DNA from: Fibrobacterota bacterium
GTDB taxonomy: Bacteria > Fibrobacterota > Chitinivibrionia > Chitinivibrionales > Chitinispirillaceae
Assembly (NCBI GenBank): GCA_023412475.1
Contig: JAEYNR010000089.1
Span: forward strand, 1 to 64,000
Direction of reading: 5' to 3'
Length of the DNA: 64,000 bases
The translations under genes were made by a program, and so were the position numbers. Each line of letters starts with the position of its first letter. The stretch's first letter is position 1. Positions 26,287 to 34,432 of this stretch are shown piece by piece. The notes under the pieces are model-generated. The model was not told the origin of the DNA and did not search any database. It was given only the letters and a program-made list of their open reading frames with translations.

Positions 26287-27996
26287 TTATTCATTATGAT
26301 TCAGATCTTCTACCAGAACAACTCTGAGAAGCTCTTCAGGAGTAGTGATTCCCTGTTCCACTTTTGAAATACCATCCTGCAAAAGCGTTTTAAACCCATC
26401 TTCCCGCAATTTTTTTCTCAATGATGTTTCGGAAATGTTCTCTGAGATAAGGCTGCGGATTTTTTCATTAACTGATACAATTTCAAAAAGCCCCGCTCTG
26501 CCTTTGTAGCCGGTAAAGTTACATGCCTCACAACCGGGAGCGGAAAACGTTCTGGGGAAAGATTTTGTTCCTAGAAGTGAGGTCCATTTTTTCTTAAGAT
26601 CATCGGACATTTCTGTTTCTTTTTTGCAGTTAACACACAGTACTCGCACCAGACGTTGCGCGATAATTGCCAACAGTGATGAGGAGATAAGAAATTCAGG
26701 AATACCGAGGTCTAAAAGACGTGTAATAGCTGAAACCGCATCATTGGTATGAAGGGTTGAAAACACAAGATGGCCAGTTTGTGATGCCTGTACGGCAATC
26801 TGCGCTGTTTCATTATCTCTTATTTCTCCTATCAGGATTACATCAGGGTCCTGTCTGAGAATAGAGCGCAGTGCTGTTGCGAAGCTGACTCCTGCCTTTT
26901 CATTTATCTGTACCTGATTGACTCCTTCGAGTTTGTATTCAATTGGGTTTTCGATGGTTGTGATATTGATGGCTTTGTGTTTTATGCGATTAAGACAGGC
27001 AAAAAGTGTAGAGCTTTTACCGCTTCCGGTGGGGCCGGTGACAAAGATCATTCCCTGCGGCTTTTCTACCAGTTCGTAAAACTTCTCCAACTCTATCTGT
27101 GAGATTCCCAGATTTTTCAGATCAAGAAGGGTTTTATCATGTTTGAGTATACGAATTACGGTTTTTTCCCCGAAATGGGTGGGAAGTGTTGAGACCCGGA
27201 AATCGAAAGCCTGATAATTTTGTACATAGCGTATTCTGCCATCCTGAGGTACTCTTTTCTCGGCAATATCCAGATCTGCTAGAATTTTTATTCTGGAGGT
27301 TAGGGGGGTAAACATCCATTTGGAGAGTTCTGTGTATTGGCGCAGCATTCCATCTATACGAAACCGTACGACGGCATCATTTTCAGATGGTTCAATGTGG
27401 ATGTCTGAAACGTTTAATTTCACTGCCTCATCAAAAATCAAAGACACCATTCTTACCACCGGCTCCGATTCGGTTCTCTGTCTTATCTCCTCAAGCGAGA
27501 GAGTTTCATCGGCTTGTATCTGTTTTTCATATTCTTTAATGATTTTTCCAGCAGATTGTTTGAAAAGAGTATTACCCTCAAAGAGTCGATTGGAGACATT
27601 TTCCATTTCAGCCGGTGTGCAAAGAGCTGTTTGTACTAAAAGGTCACTATAAAGCTCTGCAAGTTGAACTATTTCAAGATCGAGTGGATCTCCGATAACA
27701 ATTTTTATAACAGTTTCATTACTTCCAAGAGGAAAACAGCGCCCTTCCTTGAAAAGCTCAGCCGGAAGTTCCCTGAGAAGATCCATATCGATATGATTTT
27801 CAATCTTGGGGATATATTCCATTGAGTACTGTTGAGCCAGAGTCTGGAAAAGTAACTCTTCAGAGACTGCATCGTTTTTAATTAGCACTTCACCGATTCT
27901 TTTCCCTAATTCTTTGGCCTTTAAAGCCGCATCGTCCAGAACCGAGTCTTGCAGAAACAGTTTCTTTTTTAAGGCATCTCCAATTCTTAAATGCAT
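26287..27996 (-). CDS. Type II/IV secretion assembly ATPase (PilB/GspE)
   Basis: About 569 aa. An N-terminal MshEN/T2SSE_N-like domain precedes the hexameric ATPase core. Walker A is GPTGSGKSS with the lysine near residue 327. The Asp box (SDIHIEP), Walker B (DVILIGEIRD) and His box (TGHLVFSTLHTNDA) are intact. A zinc-binding tetracysteine (CVNCKK and CEACN) is present as in GspE and PilB. It powers pilus or pseudopilus extension in the cytoplasm. The platform protein PilC/GspF is not next to it. The ATG at 27996 is preceded by GAGG with 5-base spacing. An immediately adjacent TTG would add one residue. Confidence 0.92.
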   Translation of the reverse strand: MHLRIGDALKKKLFLQDSVLDDAALKAKELGKRIGEVLIKNDAVSEELLFQTLAQQYSMEYIPKIENHIDMDLLRELPAELFKEGRCFPLGSNETVIKIVIGDPLDLEIVQLAELYSDLLVQTALCTPAEMENVSNRLFEGNTLFKQSAGKIIKEYEKQIQADETLSLEEIRQRTESEPVVRMVSLIFDEAVKLNVSDIHIEPSENDAVVRFRIDGMLRQYTELSKWMFTPLTSRIKILADLDIAEKRVPQDGRIRYVQNYQAFDFRVSTLPTHFGEKTVIRILKHDKTLLDLKNLGISQIELEKFYELVEKPQGMIFVTGPTGSGKSSTLFACLNRIKHKAINITTIENPIEYKLEGVNQVQINEKAGVSFATALRSILRQDPDVILIGEIRDNETAQIAVQASQTGHLVFSTLHTNDAVSAITRLLDLGIPEFLISSSLLAIIAQRLVRVLCVNCKKETEMSDDLKKKWTSLLGTKSFPRTFSAPGCEACNFTGYKGRAGLFEIVSVNEKIRSLISENISETSLRKKLREDGFKTLLQDGISKVEQGITTPEELLRVVLVEDLNHNE

Positions 27997-28118
27997 CAAG
28001 GCCTCGGAATTAAAGGGGTAAACGATACTTTATCTGGAATTGTCTTTCGGGCTAAGAAACAAAATAACATTTTGTTATGAATGTTGCCTAATATTTGGAG
28101 AGCTTCATTTGGGAAACT

Positions 28119-28886
28119 TTAGCGTTTCAAATAAGTTTTCTTCTGCTGCAAAGTGTCGTTAAAGTATATGTTGGCAAACAAACCCAGAGAGCGGGCAAAT
28201 TCTTTGCTAATGACTATTTCTGAATTGTTTTTTTCTTTTTTGGAAATATCCTGCTGCCACAAACTGATCTGGTGAATAAGTTCTTTGGTTGCTATGCGTA
28301 ATTTAACGATGTAATCGTTAGTTGATTTCCAATTATTAAGCCGCAAGTCGGATTTGTCTGAATTTAGAGAAATGTCATAGAGTGAATCAGAAACATTCAC
28401 ACTCTCCGGCAAAACGTTGGTGGTGTTCAGTGCGAGGCAGAAAAGGTGGTAATAACCTTTGAGAAATCTGGGAAAATAAGAATCAAGATAGAGACAGCGT
28501 CCCCATCTGTTGTTTTGTAAATCCTTTTCAAAATCTTCCAGTGTTTTCAGAAGTGACTTGGTTACCTGTCTAAGATGTGTTGCTTCAAATGCTGAGATCT
28601 TGTAGGCATAATAAATATTTTCGCGATAGACGGTTTTTTCGGTTCCGTTGCGCGTAACTTTGAGAAAGATATCATCTGTAGCAGTAATAATTACTTGGTT
28701 TTTTGAATCAGGATATGTGATTCTAACTCTTTCGCATTCGCCGCTTTTTTCATTGATGGTAGCAGAAAGATTGGCTAGCTGAATATCAAAAGGGTCGCGG
28801 GGCAGTTTTTTAACAGATTGACTATCATCTGCACTGATAGAAATAAACAGTTGAAAGAGGATAAAGAGGCTTAGAGGTATTCTCAT
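28119..28886 (-). CDS. Exported protein of unknown function
   Basis: A 255-aa protein with a signal peptide (residues 1-19, PLSLFILFQLFISISA). It has no motif I recognise. Aromatic and charged residues dominate and two cysteines (GECERV, GRCLYL) could form a disulfide. It lies between a hairpin terminator and the PilB/GspE gene, facing the pilus cluster, so a periplasmic accessory role is possible but unsupported. Confidence 0.6.
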   Translation of the reverse strand: MRIPLSLFILFQLFISISADDSQSVKKLPRDPFDIQLANLSATINEKSGECERVRITYPDSKNQVIITATDDIFLKVTRNGTEKTVYRENIYYAYKISAFEATHLRQVTKSLLKTLEDFEKDLQNNRWGRCLYLDSYFPRFLKGYYHLFCLALNTTNVLPESVNVSDSLYDISLNSDKSDLRLNNWKSTNDYIVKLRIATKELIHQISLWQQDISKKEKNNSEIVISKEFARSLGLFANIYFNDTLQQKKTYLKR

Positions 28887-28950
28887 CGCGTTATCCTTTC
28901 CGGACCCTTGTGCTGCTGGATACCTCTAAAGTTTGATTTCAGAGAAGAAC

Positions 28951-28978
28951 TGCAAGTACAGAATCAACTGTACTTGCA
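28951..28978 (-). terminator. Rho-independent-type hairpin after the RecA-like ATPase gene
   Basis: TGCAAGTACAG-AATCAA-CTGTACTTGCA is a perfect 11-bp inverted repeat 8 bases beyond the stop codon of the 28986-29687 gene. On the minus strand it is followed by GTTCTTCTCT, a pyrimidine-rich but interrupted tail. It probably ends the EF-G/ATPase transcript and separates it from the pilus genes. Confidence 0.6.
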
Positions 28979-28985
28979 AAAATTA

Positions 28986-29687
28986 TCAGCCTTCCTCTGC
29001 TATCAGAAGGATTTGAGGATCCAGCTTCAGATGTAAGTCTTTTGACAAAGTTGTTTCATGATCTTTCACCAGCTTCAGTTGAATGTGACCTTCTCTGGGC
29101 TCAAGCATGATAATGACAGCCAGATGACTCATCACAGGAGTCAGAACCGTGGGTATGTCATTAACAAAAGAGCTGTCTCTGTGTAATGAAGCACTGAACC
29201 AGATCTCTATTCCCATCTCTTCTGCCAGTTTTTTAAAACCAGAAAACTCTTCATCGGAAACACTGGAGAAATCGTAACCATCGACTATAACCAGGTCTGC
29301 AGAAAAGTTTCCTTCCTGGATCATGGATCGTACACCTTTTTGTACCTGTTCTGACTGAGTACCATCCTGACAAAAATTCATGATTACTCTGCGTTTGATT
29401 ATATCATCATGAACATCCATCGTGCAATCAAGTTTATAGCGGCGGGCTATTTCCTGAAATATCTCCTTATACCAGGTGACGATATGGTTTGTGTCGTCGC
29501 TAAGGGAAACGTGAATAACGTGCTTGCCTTGAAACAACTGGTCTGTAGCGATATGCACAAGGCAGGCAGTTTTACCCACGCCTTTGCATGCAGCTATTAC
29601 ACCGATATTTCCTTTTCCGACTCCGCCACCGGTTGACTTTTCCAGGATACGTAATGGGCTCCTGGTTATTAGCTCTTTTTTAACCAT
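28986..29687 (-). CDS. RecA/KaiC-like P-loop ATPase
   Basis: A 233-aa cytoplasmic protein. Walker A is AACKGVGKTA (residues 32-41) and a Walker-B-like strand is DLVIVDGYDF, with a conserved polar residue in the SLHRD strand. The layout resembles the RecA fold of the KaiC, RadA and DnaB-like group but is short and has no extra domain. It follows EF-G by 11 bases and is probably cotranscribed. There is no sign of DNA-binding or circadian domains. The substrate is unknown. Confidence 0.65.
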   Translation of the reverse strand: MVKKELITRSPLRILEKSTGGGVGKGNIGVIAACKGVGKTACLVHIATDQLFQGKHVIHVSLSDDTNHIVTWYKEIFQEIARRYKLDCTMDVHDDIIKRRVIMNFCQDGTQSEQVQKGVRSMIQEGNFSADLVIVDGYDFSSVSDEEFSGFKKLAEEMGIEIWFSASLHRDSSFVNDIPTVLTPVMSHLAVIIMLEPREGHIQLKLVKDHETTLSKDLHLKLDPQILLIAEEG

Positions 29688-29698
29688 TAGCTGTCTCC

Positions 29699-31795
29699 TT
29701 ATTTACCCTTCTTGGTATCGGTTTTTTTATCTTCCTGATGCTGTTTTTTCAATTGTTCTGATATAGAAGCTGGTACTTTTCCATATTTAAGAAATTCCAT
29801 GGTAAACTCGGCTTTTCCCTGAGTAAGAGAACGAAGCACTGTAGAGTAGCCAAACATCTCACTCAAAGGAACTTCTGCTTCTATTCTGGTGAAATTACTC
29901 TCCTCAGTTGTGCTTACAATAATTCCTCTTCGCTGGTTAATGCTTCCCAGGATGTTTCCCTGGAATTCACTTGGACCTTCCACCGACACTTTCATAATCG
30001 GTTCCAGTATCTCTGCTTTAGCCTTTTCAAAAGCCTGCCAGAACCCGCCGATCGCTGCTTGCTGAAAAGCGATGTCGGATGAATCTACAGGGTGATAATT
30101 ACCATCATTAATGGTAAGTTTTACTCCCACAATTGGAAACCCTATTATTCTACCTTTAGGCAGACATTGTTTAAAGCCTTTATCGCAGGAAGGAATATAC
30201 TCATTTGGAATCACTCCACCCTTTATTGAGTCCACAAACTCATAATCTTTTTCAGATAATGGTTCCATGATTCCCGCGACCCGTCCATATTGGCCGGCTC
30301 CTCCGGTCTGCTTTTTATGAGTGTAGTCAAAGGTAGCTGTTTGGGTAATAGTTTCTCTGTAAGCCACCTGAGGCTTCCCGGTTTCAAGCTCCACCTTATA
30401 CTCACGTTTCATTCTTTCAATATATATATCGAGATGCAGTTCTCCCATACCTCTGATGATAGTTTCATTGGATTCGGGATCTACAAAGCTTTTAAATGTA
30501 GGATCTTCTTTGCCAAACCTGTTGAGTGCCTTGGACATGTTGTCCGCAGACTTTTTATCAATAGGCTTTATTGCCAGAGAGATAACCGGTTCGGGAACAT
30601 ACATCGAAGTCATGCTTACATTGAGGCTTTCTGCACAGAAGGTGTCTCCGGAAGCACAATCGATCCCAAAAAGGGCAACTATGTCTCCTGCACCCGCTTC
30701 GCTTATGTCTTCCATTGAATTGGAGTGCATTCTTATGAGTCTGCCGACTTTGAATTTTTTGCCGGTTCTGCTGTTTATCAGTTCAGTACCTTTACGGACC
30801 GAGCCCTGATAGATTCTGATATAAGTAAGCTGCCCGTACTGACCATCTTCGAGTTTGAACGCCAGAACAATCGGTGGCGCATCATTGTTTGTATCAACAG
30901 GGAACTCTTCACCGTTTTTGTCCTTGTCTATAGCACGGTAATCGATCTCCGAAGGATTAGGCAGGTAATTTACAACGCCATTGAGCAGTAGTTGAATGCC
31001 TTTGTTTTTATAGGCTGATCCACAGAAAACCGGTGTGAGATCCAGTGACAAGGTGCCGGTTCTGATCGCTTTACGAATCTGCTCCTCGGTCTCGGTTCCC
31101 TCAAGATAGGACTCTGCAAGTTCGTCGGAATACATCGATAGCGCGTCCAGCATTATCTCCCGATACTCCTTTGCCTGCTCTTCCAGATGAGCAGGAATTT
31201 TATCTTCACGGATAATGTCTCCGCCTTTTCCTTCAAAATAGTTCGCTTTCATGGTCACCAGATCGATAACCCCTTCCAGCTTTTCCTCTAAACCTATAGG
31301 TATCTGCACCATTACAGCATTGTGACCCAGCTTTTCGCGAAGCTGGTCTTTAACTCTGAACGGATTGGCTCCGGAACGGTCGCACTTGTTAACAAACGCA
31401 AGGCGGGGTACATTATACCTTTTGAGCTGACGATCAACCGTAATCGATTGAGACTGAACACCGCCCACAGAGCAAAGAACCAGTATCGCTCCATCAAGTA
31501 CTCGCAGTGAGCGTTCAACCTCGATAGTGAAATCAACGTGTCCCGGAGTATCTATAATGTTAATTTGATGATTTTTCCACTCCACATTGGTTGCAGCAGA
31601 TGAAATGGTTATTCCACGTTCACGTTCAAGATCCATTGAATCCATGGTGGCTCCAACACCGTCTTTGCCTTTTACTTCATGGATAGCATGAATTTTTTGA
31701 CAGTAGTATAATATTCGTTCTGTCAGTGTCGTTTTTCCTGAATCGATATGTGCGCTTATTCCAATATTGCGCATCGTTAGGATGTTGTTGGCCAT
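29699..31795 (-). CDS. fusA: Elongation factor G, spd/mitochondrial-like type
   Basis: A 698-aa translocation GTPase. G1 is AHIDSGKTT (residues 15-23), switch I RERGITI (58-64), G3 DTPGH (82-86) and G4 NKCD (136-139). Domains II-V are present (HKKQTGGAGQYGRV; SEMFGYSTVLRS). Most bacterial EF-G proteins have HIDAGKTT. The HIDSGKTTLTERILYY, HEVKGKDGVGATMDSM and SMYVPEPVISLAIKP segments instead match mitochondrial EF-G1 and the bacterial spdEFG1 group of spirochaetes, planctomycetes and deltaproteobacteria, where translocation and recycling are split between two EF-Gs. It is not in a str operon (no rpsL, rpsG or tuf adjacent). Confidence 0.93.
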   Translation of the reverse strand: MANNILTMRNIGISAHIDSGKTTLTERILYYCQKIHAIHEVKGKDGVGATMDSMDLERERGITISSAATNVEWKNHQINIIDTPGHVDFTIEVERSLRVLDGAILVLCSVGGVQSQSITVDRQLKRYNVPRLAFVNKCDRSGANPFRVKDQLREKLGHNAVMVQIPIGLEEKLEGVIDLVTMKANYFEGKGGDIIREDKIPAHLEEQAKEYREIMLDALSMYSDELAESYLEGTETEEQIRKAIRTGTLSLDLTPVFCGSAYKNKGIQLLLNGVVNYLPNPSEIDYRAIDKDKNGEEFPVDTNNDAPPIVLAFKLEDGQYGQLTYIRIYQGSVRKGTELINSRTGKKFKVGRLIRMHSNSMEDISEAGAGDIVALFGIDCASGDTFCAESLNVSMTSMYVPEPVISLAIKPIDKKSADNMSKALNRFGKEDPTFKSFVDPESNETIIRGMGELHLDIYIERMKREYKVELETGKPQVAYRETITQTATFDYTHKKQTGGAGQYGRVAGIMEPLSEKDYEFVDSIKGGVIPNEYIPSCDKGFKQCLPKGRIIGFPIVGVKLTINDGNYHPVDSSDIAFQQAAIGGFWQAFEKAKAEILEPIMKVSVEGPSEFQGNILGSINQRRGIIVSTTEESNFTRIEAEVPLSEMFGYSTVLRSLTQGKAEFTMEFLKYGKVPASISEQLKKQHQEDKKTDTKKGK

Positions 31796-32183
31796 AACTT
31801 AAAACCTCTCATTGAAAATTGGGTCTTGTGCAAAAAAACGAGCGTTCTGTCTTCAAACTGACTACAATAGTCACTTTTTATACTGAAATACCCAGACAAA
31901 TCACCTTTTAAAAACAATTTATTAGATACTGTGGTTTTTTAGAATACAATAAACTGTTCCGGGGGCTGTAATGCCTGGATCCAAGGAGATTATTACTGTG
32001 GCAAAGTTTTAATCTTCAACGGCCGAAAAATATAATAAATGTAGATTTGGATGCCTACAAGAAAATTATCAGAAGTTTGAGACCGCTCGAATGCCTATTT
32101 TGTATTTTTTAATTGAATTATTCGAAATATATGGAAAAACAGTGCAATTAGTGCAAGTATTACGATAATCAGGGGAGGGTATT
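31796..32183. other. Divergent intergenic region, EF-G / glycosyltransferase
   Basis: This 388-base AT-rich gap holds the promoters of two divergent genes. Plus-strand ATATAATAAATG near 32030 contains a TATAAT hexamer but no matching -35. The strong AGGGGAGGG ribosome-binding site of the glycosyltransferase is at 32171-32179. I see no coding or RNA gene here. Confidence 0.5.
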
Positions 32184-33251
32184 GTGCATATCGCATATTT
32201 TATTACTTCACACGGATACGGACATGGTGTTCGTGCATCCGCTATTGCCAACTGCTTTTCTGCCGATGTCCAGATAACCTTCAGAACAATGCTGCCAGAG
32301 CGTTTCTTTTCTGAGGAACTCAACAGACCGTATTCGGTACTGGAAGCCCGTTACGATTGCGGTTGTCTTCAATCTGATGGTATAACTGTTGATATTGAAG
32401 CTACACTGGATTGTTACAGGAAAATTGCCCACAAAAATCGCGAAAAGCTGCAAAAAGAGGTCAATTGGTGTGCTGCACAAAAGGTGGATATGATTGTCAG
32501 TGATATAACCCCTTTTGCTTTTGAAATAGCAAAGCATAGCAATGTCCCCTCTGTGGCTGTCTCGAATTTCACGTGGTATGATATATATGAGCAATACCTT
32601 GGCTGCTCTCCATCTTTTAAGCCATATCTTGAGGAAATCCTGGAACAGTATTCTTATGCAGACCTTCTCATCGCTTTGCAACCATCAATGGAGATGAATT
32701 TTTTTCCTAATAAAACAGAAGTACCGGTAACAGGGCGAGTTGGACGTAGCAGAAAAGACGATGTCTTATCCTATTATAGTATAGATAAAAATAAGAATCT
32801 TGGACTTATCTATACTGGTGATTTTGGCATGAATAGCGCAACCTGGCAGAAACTTAGCAGCTTTTCCGATTGGGAATTCTTGGGGCTCTACCAATTACCC
32901 ACCAGTTCTTCCAATTTTCACCTTATGGATAAGAAAAGCTTTCCTTATCAGGACCTGGTTTCAACTGTAGATTGTGTTATCAGTAAAATAGGCTACGGGG
33001 TGGTTTCAGAATGTTTTCTAAACGGAACCCCTCTTATCTATCTACCCAGAAATCACTTTGCCGAATACCCGGTTCTGGAAAAAGCGGTACAGAAATGGGG
33101 AATGGGCTACTGTCTGTCCCAAGAGCAGTATTATAGCTTAGAATGGAATAATGCTCTCAAAAACGTTGAGCAAAAGAAAAATTGCCCTCCGCTCTTTTCT
33201 TCCGGTGCACCGGTTGCCGCAGAACTGATTCAGTCTTTAATCCGAAGTTAA
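32184..33251 (+). CDS. Glycosyltransferase-like protein related to the N-terminal half of L-arabinokinase
   Basis: A 355-aa GT-B fold protein. The N-terminal YFITSHGYGHGVRASAIANC matches the glycine-rich opening of MurG-like and arabinokinase-associated glycosyltransferases. The DCGCLQSDGITVDIEATLD and VDMIVSDITPFAFEIAKHSN segments closely follow the N-terminal region of plant L-arabinokinase. The C-terminal half has the donor-site pattern SKIGYGVVSECFLNGTPLIYLPR. It starts with GTG behind a strong AGGGGAGGG. Homologues often neighbour a GHMP sugar kinase, but here the gene stands alone. The donor and acceptor cannot be named. Confidence 0.75.
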   Translation: MHIAYFITSHGYGHGVRASAIANCFSADVQITFRTMLPERFFSEELNRPYSVLEARYDCGCLQSDGITVDIEATLDCYRKIAHKNREKLQKEVNWCAAQKVDMIVSDITPFAFEIAKHSNVPSVAVSNFTWYDIYEQYLGCSPSFKPYLEEILEQYSYADLLIALQPSMEMNFFPNKTEVPVTGRVGRSRKDDVLSYYSIDKNKNLGLIYTGDFGMNSATWQKLSSFSDWEFLGLYQLPTSSSNFHLMDKKSFPYQDLVSTVDCVISKIGYGVVSECFLNGTPLIYLPRNHFAEYPVLEKAVQKWGMGYCLSQEQYYSLEWNNALKNVEQKKNCPPLFSSGAPVAAELIQSLIRS

Positions 33252-33316
33252 ATTTTACCTGTTTCGGATTCCGGTCAGTTACGATATCCAAACAAATCCC
33301 AATAACAGAATAAGCG

Positions 33317-33344
33317 CGAAATTCGAAAACCGAAATCCGAAATA
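33317..33344. repeat. Four tandem 7-bp repeats (CGAAATN)
   Basis: CGAAATT, CGAAAAC, CGAAATC, CGAAATA follow each other without spacers, 66 bases past the glycosyltransferase stop. The reverse complement (GATTTCG) is close to the AGATTTG units at 16457-16498. Confidence 0.75.
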
Positions 33345-33484
33345 AAAACAGGAAAATGGGAAGTGGCAGACAAGGCAAATTGAAATACTTTAATTATTTG
33401 AAACACCCTTATTCCTGTTTAGAAGTTAAGTTTTGTAATTTGGAAGTTGTTTAAGATTTATGATTTGGAATTTCTTTCCGGCTT

Positions 33485-33614
33485 AGATACTTGAGTAATA
33501 AATAATTGCCGGAATGTAGCTACTCAGCTCTTGAAACAAACGTCTTGTAAAAAATCAGAAACAATAAGAATAGAATCAGAAATAGAATATCTACTCAGAT
33601 ACCTGAGTAGTTAC
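33485..33614. repeat. Cluster of CTGAGTAG-core dispersed repeats
   Basis: Four related elements: AGATACTTGAGTAATA (33485-33500), GTAGCTACTCAGCTCTTG (33516-33533, opposite orientation), and the perfect inverted repeat CTACTCAG-ATAC-CTGAGTAG (33591-33610) extended by TTAC. A fifth copy, GTAACTACTCAGCTCT, is at 60317-60332. Confidence 0.6.
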
Positions 33615-33754
33615 GTTGGAATACTATATAGATGGTCAAACCATTAGAGAGCTTCTATAAATATGACTCTGAAACTTATTTACCATTTTGTATCTTTATA
33701 GAAAATCTGAATCAGCTTAATTCTCCCGGATAAACTATCGAAAGGATACTTCAT

Positions 33755-34285
33755 ATGAATCGAGTTGAACTCGCATTCCGGACCTTCTTTTGGATTTTTT
33801 TCAAGAAATCATTTGCAGAGAAAATCGAGACTTTTTTTGAAGTACCACCTCAGGAAGCTTTGCTGGAGCACAAAGAGCCTCAGAAAGTGGAAGAGAAAAA
33901 AGGCCGAAATGATGCTGTTCAGATATTGGCCCTTCTGCAGCGTGAAGGTCGATTGATTGACTTTTTAAAGGAACCCATCGACAGCTACAGTGATGCCCAA
34001 ATCGGAGCAGCGGTTCGTGATGTCCATCGGGACTGTGCAGCCGTTCTGCAAAGAGCCTTTGACATCCAGCCTCTTGTAGATACTGATGAAGGGTCGTGTC
34101 TGACTGTGGTATCCGGTTTTGATCCGGAGCAGTTCCGGCTTACAGGTAATCTCACCGGAGAGCCTCCCTATGAAGGCACGGTACGTCATCATGGATGGCG
34201 GGCCTTAAAAACCGAACTTCCCGTATGGAACGGCAATGAAGAATCTGCGGATATTATTGCTCCCGTAGAGGTGGAATTACCTTAA
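33755..34285 (+). CDS. DUF2760 domain protein
   Basis: A 176-aa protein. The C-terminal ~130 residues match DUF2760: AVQILALLQREGRLIDFL, YSDAQIGAAVRDVHRDC, then GFDPEQFRLTGNLTGEPPYEGTVRHHGW. The N-terminus is charged and linker-like after a short aromatic stretch. No enzymatic motif is visible. DUF2760 genes are commonly found immediately before two non-canonical Hsp70 genes, as here, so it is presumably their partner or client adaptor (inference). The gap to the first Hsp70 is 147 bases. Confidence 0.85.
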   Translation: MNRVELAFRTFFWIFFKKSFAEKIETFFEVPPQEALLEHKEPQKVEEKKGRNDAVQILALLQREGRLIDFLKEPIDSYSDAQIGAAVRDVHRDCAAVLQRAFDIQPLVDTDEGSCLTVVSGFDPEQFRLTGNLTGEPPYEGTVRHHGWRALKTELPVWNGNEESADIIAPVEVELP

Positions 34286-34432
34286 ATCAGGCAGCAATTT
34301 CAAACTCAGAAGCCCCTCTCTCTGGCATTCTGGGTCCATTTCTTTCTCTTTTTATTTCTTTAGGAGCAGATTTCTGCTTAAAAACAACTCGCAAGTATTT
34401 CGAAAATCTGTTTAAAAAAGGAGCATTTAGCT

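Larger units (their letters stand above)
33252..33754. other. Repeat-rich intergenic region upstream of the DUF2760 gene
   Basis: This 503-base gap contains four CGAAATN heptamers (33317-33344), a TATTTGAAACACCC...TTCC block (33395-33417) shared with 60399-60418, and several CTGAGTAG-core elements (33485-33614), including a perfect inverted repeat. No reading frame looks real. It should also hold the promoter of the DUF2760-Hsp70 genes, but none is clear. Confidence 0.6.
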
